In this document: in pieces, positions 59,891-64,000 of the stretch | Position numbering within the stretch: the stretch's first letter is position 1 | Layout: each line of letters starts with the position of its first letter | Assembly: GCA_014058105.1 (NCBI GenBank) | Contig: JACGCM010002784.1 | Span: 2,170,001 to 2,234,000 of the forward strand | Origin: Kingdonia uniflora | Taxonomy: Eukaryota; Streptophyta; Magnoliopsida; Ranunculales; Circaeasteraceae | Direction: 5' to 3' | DNA length: 64,000 nucleotides | The notes under the pieces: generated by a model | Told to the model about the DNA's origin: nothing | The model's input: only the letters and a program-made list of their open reading frames with translations | The model's database searches: none | Translations under genes and position numbers: made by a program

Positions 59891-60634
59891 TGAAATGTAG
59901 AACTTCGGTTGGGAACCAAAAGCAATAGATACGAGTTTTAGCGAGGAAAACCCTTAAATGGGTAAAAAAAACCATGACCTCTCCTAAGGATTTTTGAAAG
60001 TATGGTATTTATTAAGATGTTAGCTATTACAAAGAAAGAAAGAGGTAGAATATCTAAGTTTTGGTAAGGATGACCTTCTCTCAGAGTTCTGTTGGTGATA
60101 ATAGCCGTCCTGAATCCTGATCTCCAGGTCTCCTTTTGTAGGTCTTATAATATGACCATTGGTTACATTGATGAGGGACGTTACAATATCAGGTTTTGAT
60201 GAGTCTTCATAATGATCTTCTGTAACATTTTGATATTTGTTGATCTGTAACGGATCTATTAATACTCTTGGTTGTAGCTTCTGATTGTTGGAGAAGATAC
60301 AATCTCTTGTGATGTTCGCATATATACGACCTGCTGCTAAGTGGAGGAGTATCTTCTATAGTGCAAAGTTACAGGATGCTTTTGATATCTCCGACTTGTG
60401 ATGAAAGTACGATCTCCAATAGTGATCGTATTCATTCGAACTATTGATAGACATCTGAGTATTTTTAGTAGCGCGATGTTTATTGGATGCTTCGACCTTT
60501 CCGAACTGCAGATGAGGAAGTCTATATTGTAAACTGCTTGCCTACAGCCCTTGGTTAGTTACCCTTGTGTTAACTTCAACCTATATGAGCTCGAATATCA
60601 GACTTAGTATGAGGATTAGAAATAAGCCCTCACA
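59891..60634 (-). repeat. Tat-3 3' LTR
   Basis: On the minus strand it starts TGTGAGGGCTTATTTCTAAT. The inner blocks GTAACG..GTTTTGATGAGTCT..TTCATAATG resemble Tat-2. The outer border (59891) is inferred from a TG on the plus strand and is uncertain. Confidence 0.55.
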
Positions 60635-60647
60635 ACTGCCCCCTTTT
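60635..60647 (-). other. Tat-3 polypurine tract
   Basis: The minus strand reads AAAAGGGGGCAGT, ending at the LTR start TGTGAGG. Confidence 0.7.
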
Positions 60648-62130
60648 AACCAATAGCAGGAGAAATGTGTGTAGCGAGTGGTGTTTGATGAGAAGTCCAG
60701 GCATTTGTATTGCTGCATTGATGGCTTCCTAGGTATCTAGGGGAATATTTGTTTTGACTGTTAGGTCCCCAAAAATGCTGCTTGAGATGTGTGCTTGTGG
60801 TAAAGATTGTATTGGAAGTGGTGGCATGGAATTAAATATTGTGACTATAAAAAATGGTAAATAGTTGTTATCACTGTTCATCCTGGTTGAACCTGTCAGC
60901 CGTCTGAATTTGTATAAGTAGTAACGATGGTGACTACTCGTCATCAGGCATACGAGGAGAGAGTTCAAAAGAAGATGATGATTCTGCAAACCCGCTACTT
61001 TGGGAACCAAAGTCTTTCTCTGCCAACTCCAATCCCTGTTCCTCCAACTTTTCATGGGATGTTGTAGGAAGAAGTAGAGGAGGCAGAGGATGACTATCAT
61101 CAAATATGGCACTTCCATTATATGGTTTTGTTTGCGGCTCACCGTCGATCCTGTCTTCAGATGCTTGTAGAGGATGCGGTGGCGGCGGAGAATGAGAAGG
61201 CCGGGGTATCCTTTGTTAAGTACTGTCAATACTCCGCGAAAGATTAGGTATTGTAATGGTGGAAGAGGTCCTTCGTCGGTAGTGGAGGTGAGGGTTATGG
61301 AGGAGGGGTGGGATTAACTTTGTCCTCTGCCTCCCTCCAGTTCCTCTTCTTGGGCTTTGAGTTTTTCTACTGGGCTCGCCATTGTTTCTTCTTAAGTGTT
61401 GCACTGTCATCTACAACGTAGACTATTTTTTGTAAAAGAAAAAATTATTTGTAGAACTTGTAATCTTGATTTTCGAACTGTCTGAAGTATTCGTCCTTGC
61501 AAAATCTTTTTCTTGAATAATAAATTTGAACTTTCAGATCTTGTCTTGTAAGTGTTTGAAAAACTGCTTGAATGAACTGGTATCGAAGTAGTCAAGAATG
61601 ACTTAGGATAAAAATATGTAAATCAAAATATTGTTGAGTTGAACTGTGTAGATCATGTTATGTATTTGTTGCCTTGTTGTGAGAGTATCATCATAGTCAA
61701 CTTGAATGCTTATTATCATTGGTGGAACTTGGTCGGAGCCTCTGATTAGTTCGATAAATAGTGCTGGATAAATTTGCTAAAGAAGATGTGAGAGCTATCG
61801 ATAGGGAAATCATTCTGTGTGGTGAAGAGAATTATCCGTTCTGTCTTGATATGTAAGGTCGGATGATTGATCATAATAAAATGATTTGTTTGTATTGAGG
61901 TTGTCTTGTCATCGCTTTATGTATCTATGATAATTTTTGATTGGAATATAACTGAAGCAGGATTTGTTACTGATTTTCTGCTTCTGTCAGACCGAAATTG
62001 AGGTAAGTGACAATTGTAATAGTTGTACTTAGGTTTTTGAACTGGAACTATGCAATAAAAGGCGTAACAGGATCGTGCAGCCGTAGAAGGTTGTTGCTGT
62101 AAGTAATTGTGCTGTAAGATCTGTATAAAT
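60648..62130. other. Tat-3 3' untranslated region, no gene recognised
   Basis: The plus strand has serine/aspartate-rich fragments (GESSKEDDDSANPLLWEPKS at about 60957-61016) and the minus strand has longer open frames (61229-60729) without domains. It may include the C-terminal end or untranslated part of the antisense transcript. Confidence 0.3.
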
Positions 62131-62134
62131 CTTC

Positions 62135-62371
62135 TTGGACAATGAGTCCTTAATAATGGCAGAGGAAAGAGACAGGCATGATAACAGAATATGTTACTCC
62201 AAAAATCATTATGAGGGCCAACGTAAAGACGTGCCTGCCAGGAGAGATGATGTGGACACGTATCTCAAGGAGCCATCATTTCAGAAACCGAGGGATAATA
62301 TAAAAGCTTTTCATCCGTCTTCTCTTAAACCACAATCAGTTGCAGACAGAGGAAGAAGCATTTCTAGATAG
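62135..62371 (+). other. Short charged ORF upstream of the Tat-3 aORF
   Basis: MDNESLIMAEERDRHDNRIC then RKDVPARRDDVDTYLKEPSF, open to 62371. Charged and without a domain. Its position suggests an upstream exon or leader ORF of the antisense transcript. Confidence 0.25.
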
Positions 62372-62661
62372 AGAAAATCTTCAAATTTTAAATGCAGTCT
62401 TCCAGTGTTATGCGATCTTTCTAAGAAGAGCAAAGTTTTGTCGTCTGAAGTGCGAGTGGTGACCGGAGTCGACGACTATTGCTCTTCTAGTACAGGTTAG
62501 TATCTTTCCTTCCATCTTTTTTGCTGCTGTATTAGTTTCTTGGAACTGGTAGTTTGCATGTTTGAACTTCTGGGTAGATTAATAACGTGTTGGGTACGAC
62601 TGAGGGAGGAGGCCTGTTTGATTAAAAAACTCTTAACAGATTTTTCCTGTATGTGTGGTAG

Positions 62662-63987
62662 ATGCGCTCAAAAAATCTGAAACCCAGTAGTAAATTTGTT
62701 GTATCTACTAGTAGTGAGGAATCATCATCGTCTGATAGGACTATGGATGATTCGGAGGTAATTGGTACTGTAACTGTTGATAAACTGGCTATTTCTTCTG
62801 GGAAGGATGTGGGATTGCATGCGGGGAATGAAACTGGGCAATTTTTTAGGTATCCCGAGAATGTAGACGTAGCAAAGAAATTTTTACAGTATAAAAATTT
62901 TAGACAGAGAATGGGGGCATTATGTGATGAATGTTGGGTTGTGGTTTAGAACTCGGGTGAGACTGGGTGGTAATATAGAGTATTATCAGGTGCCTTCTCT
63001 GGATCAGTGGAAGAGAAGTATGAATATAGGAAATGATATAGATATCGCTTATTATAATGGAACTGGCGCATAGGTCGTAGAGGAAGGATTCCTCTGTTAT
63101 TTGAACCAAGTCGTATATGGGTTAAGTATTCCCCTAACCTTTTTCCAAAAGGGGGTAATGAATGCCTTAAAGAGTTGCCCTAGTCAATTAAATGGTAATG
63201 TCTTTGAGATGATGAGGGTCTGTGAAGCTCTTAATCAAAAGTAGAGAGATGACGGTATTGTGAGATAGTTCATTGCGGACGAAGTCTTGAAATACTATAA
63301 GTTTAAATATGTACAAGATCGAAAGAGCAGATACTTGTTTAGTGATTCGGTGAGACCGAAATTCTTTGATTTTGAATCTGCTTGGAGACCCTGGTGCAAC
63401 CATCTTGTGATGGTGAGGGGTAATTGTATGCAAGTGCCTGAGGAACCGGTGCTCGAGCTGATATATAAGAATTTTAACAAGAGTAAGTGTCTTTATTCTG
63501 CCTGTAGTTTGTCTTTTAACTTATTGCGAGCTGCTAACATAGTTTATTGCTGTTTTTGCATAGCCTAATCCAAAAGTTGTTGCTGATACATCAATTTTGT
63601 TCAACGTCGTTAGTCGAGAAGAAAATGAACTGAACAAAGTTCTTGGAGAACTAGGTATTCGCAGAGAAGAGGTTAAACTCTGTAGTTGAAAAAGTACAGC
63701 GAGCTCATCAAAATTGAGTTATGGCTACTTCTGGCTCTGCTTATGTTGATGTTATGGAGATTCCTGCCTGTGCTGTGGGTACTTCGAGCTCCTTAGTTCG
63801 GCGACCTAGAGTAAAAAAGGCAGTACCGCCTTCTGAGCAAATAGTTCTTGTGCAGATACCGTCGGTGGGGACTGAAGGGGTGGATGCTGATGTAAATATG
63901 GCTCCTCCTCTAAAGAAGCAGAAAAAAGAATCCGGTAAAGATATCCGAGCTTCCTCAAAGGGGGTCAACCTCGAAACCGTGGAATAG
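62662..63987 (+). pseudogene. Tat-3 antisense ORF (aORF), intron-containing, broken
   Basis: Plus strand: a serine/acidic start (MRSKNLKPSSKFVVSTSSEE), VDVAKKFLQYKNFRQRMGAL, and after a shift SLDQWKRSMNIGNDIDIAYY. The conserved core runs from about 63120 to 63480 (LTFFQKGVMNALKSCPSQLN, GNVFEMMRVCEALNQ, YYKFKYVQDRKSRYLFSDSV, RPKFFDFESAWRPWCNHLVM, GNCMQVPEEPVLELIYKNF). An intron of about 80 bp follows (63484-63563, donor GTAAGT, acceptor TTGCATAG), then PNPKVVADTSILFNVVSREE, NELNKVLGELGIRREEVK. A separate frame, MATSGSAYVDVMEIPACAVG through PPLKKQKKESGKDIRASSKG, follows to the window end. It aligns block by block with the Tat-2 aORF and more distantly with Tat-1. Three stops or shifts. Confidence 0.7.
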
Positions 63988-64000
63988 GAGGCGTTGGATT

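Larger units (their letters stand above)
59891..64000 (-). mobile_element. Tat-lineage retrotransposon (Tat-3), 3' part, minus orientation, runs off the window
   Basis: The 3' LTR is 59891-60634 (minus), with a polypurine tract on its inner side and, further in, an antisense ORF reading on the plus strand (62.66-64 kb). LTR blocks match the Tat-2 LTR in reverse, for example TGATGAGTCTTCATAATGAT at 60200 against 59195-59215. Pol would lie beyond position 64000. Confidence 0.65.

Noticed and set aside
60729..61229. 166-codon minus-strand frame in Tat-3
   Set aside because: The longest frame in that region, but it has no domain and lies opposite a serine/aspartate-rich plus-strand segment; likely fortuitous.

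Overview
This is plant nuclear DNA, almost certainly from a flowering plant. The basis is intron-split host gene pieces matching plant families (RDR, NPH3, MCM4, CDKAL1, DnaJ/DUF3444, ADH, RPS28) and dense nested LTR retrotransposons of the plant lineages chromovirus, Athila and Tat, plus CACTA DNA transposons. I cannot name the species. Nearly every coding stretch has stops or frameshifts. The only host-type reading frame that looks intact and complete is a diverged 65-residue RPS28 copy at 18.5 kb.

Layout. 0-2.4 kb: unidentified coding-like pieces, a probable GHKL-ATPase exon, a short repeat and the downstream half of an RNA-dependent RNA polymerase (RDR) exon. 2.4-15.07 kb: a minus-strand chromovirus sitting inside that RDR exon with a perfect 5-bp target duplication (CTTAT). 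The other half of the exon resumes at 15.07 kb. Inside the chromovirus are a solo LTR (in its 3' LTR) and a rearranged Athila element (4.06-10.27 kb) whose two 1125-bp LTRs face each other in inverted orientation. 16-17.3 kb: another LTR-like fragment, a (TC)n tract and a TAA-flanked MITE. 17.7-20.1 kb: four minus-strand host gene pieces (ADH, RPS28, NPH3 and an unnamed protein). They lie next to a multi-exon CACTA transposase-type gene (21.5-25.0 kb) and a CACTA terminus at 26.35 kb.

27.04-37.58 kb: a Tat-lineage Ty3/gypsy element (Tat-1) with both LTRs, PBS, PPT, gag-pol with an extra RNase H, a tandem duplication after integrase, and an antisense ORF. 38.7-39.5 kb: a Copia-like LTR and gag stub. 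40.83-59.3 kb: Tat-2, also with an antisense ORF. It is split by a 5.6-kb CACTA element (48.39-54.02 kb) carrying fragments of at least four unrelated host genes (MCM4 with introns, a J-domain protein, CDKAL1 and an ankyrin protein). 59.9 kb to the end: Tat-3 in the opposite orientation, with its antisense ORF reading on the plus strand.

The most interesting observations are: the antisense Tat ORFs, which share a protein core and a similarly placed intron in three elements; the CACTA element with its gene collection; the inverted-LTR Athila, which could fold back on itself; and a palindromic TCGTTCGAACGA module shared by LTRs that otherwise look unrelated. All domain names come from reading translations by eye. 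No database search was run.
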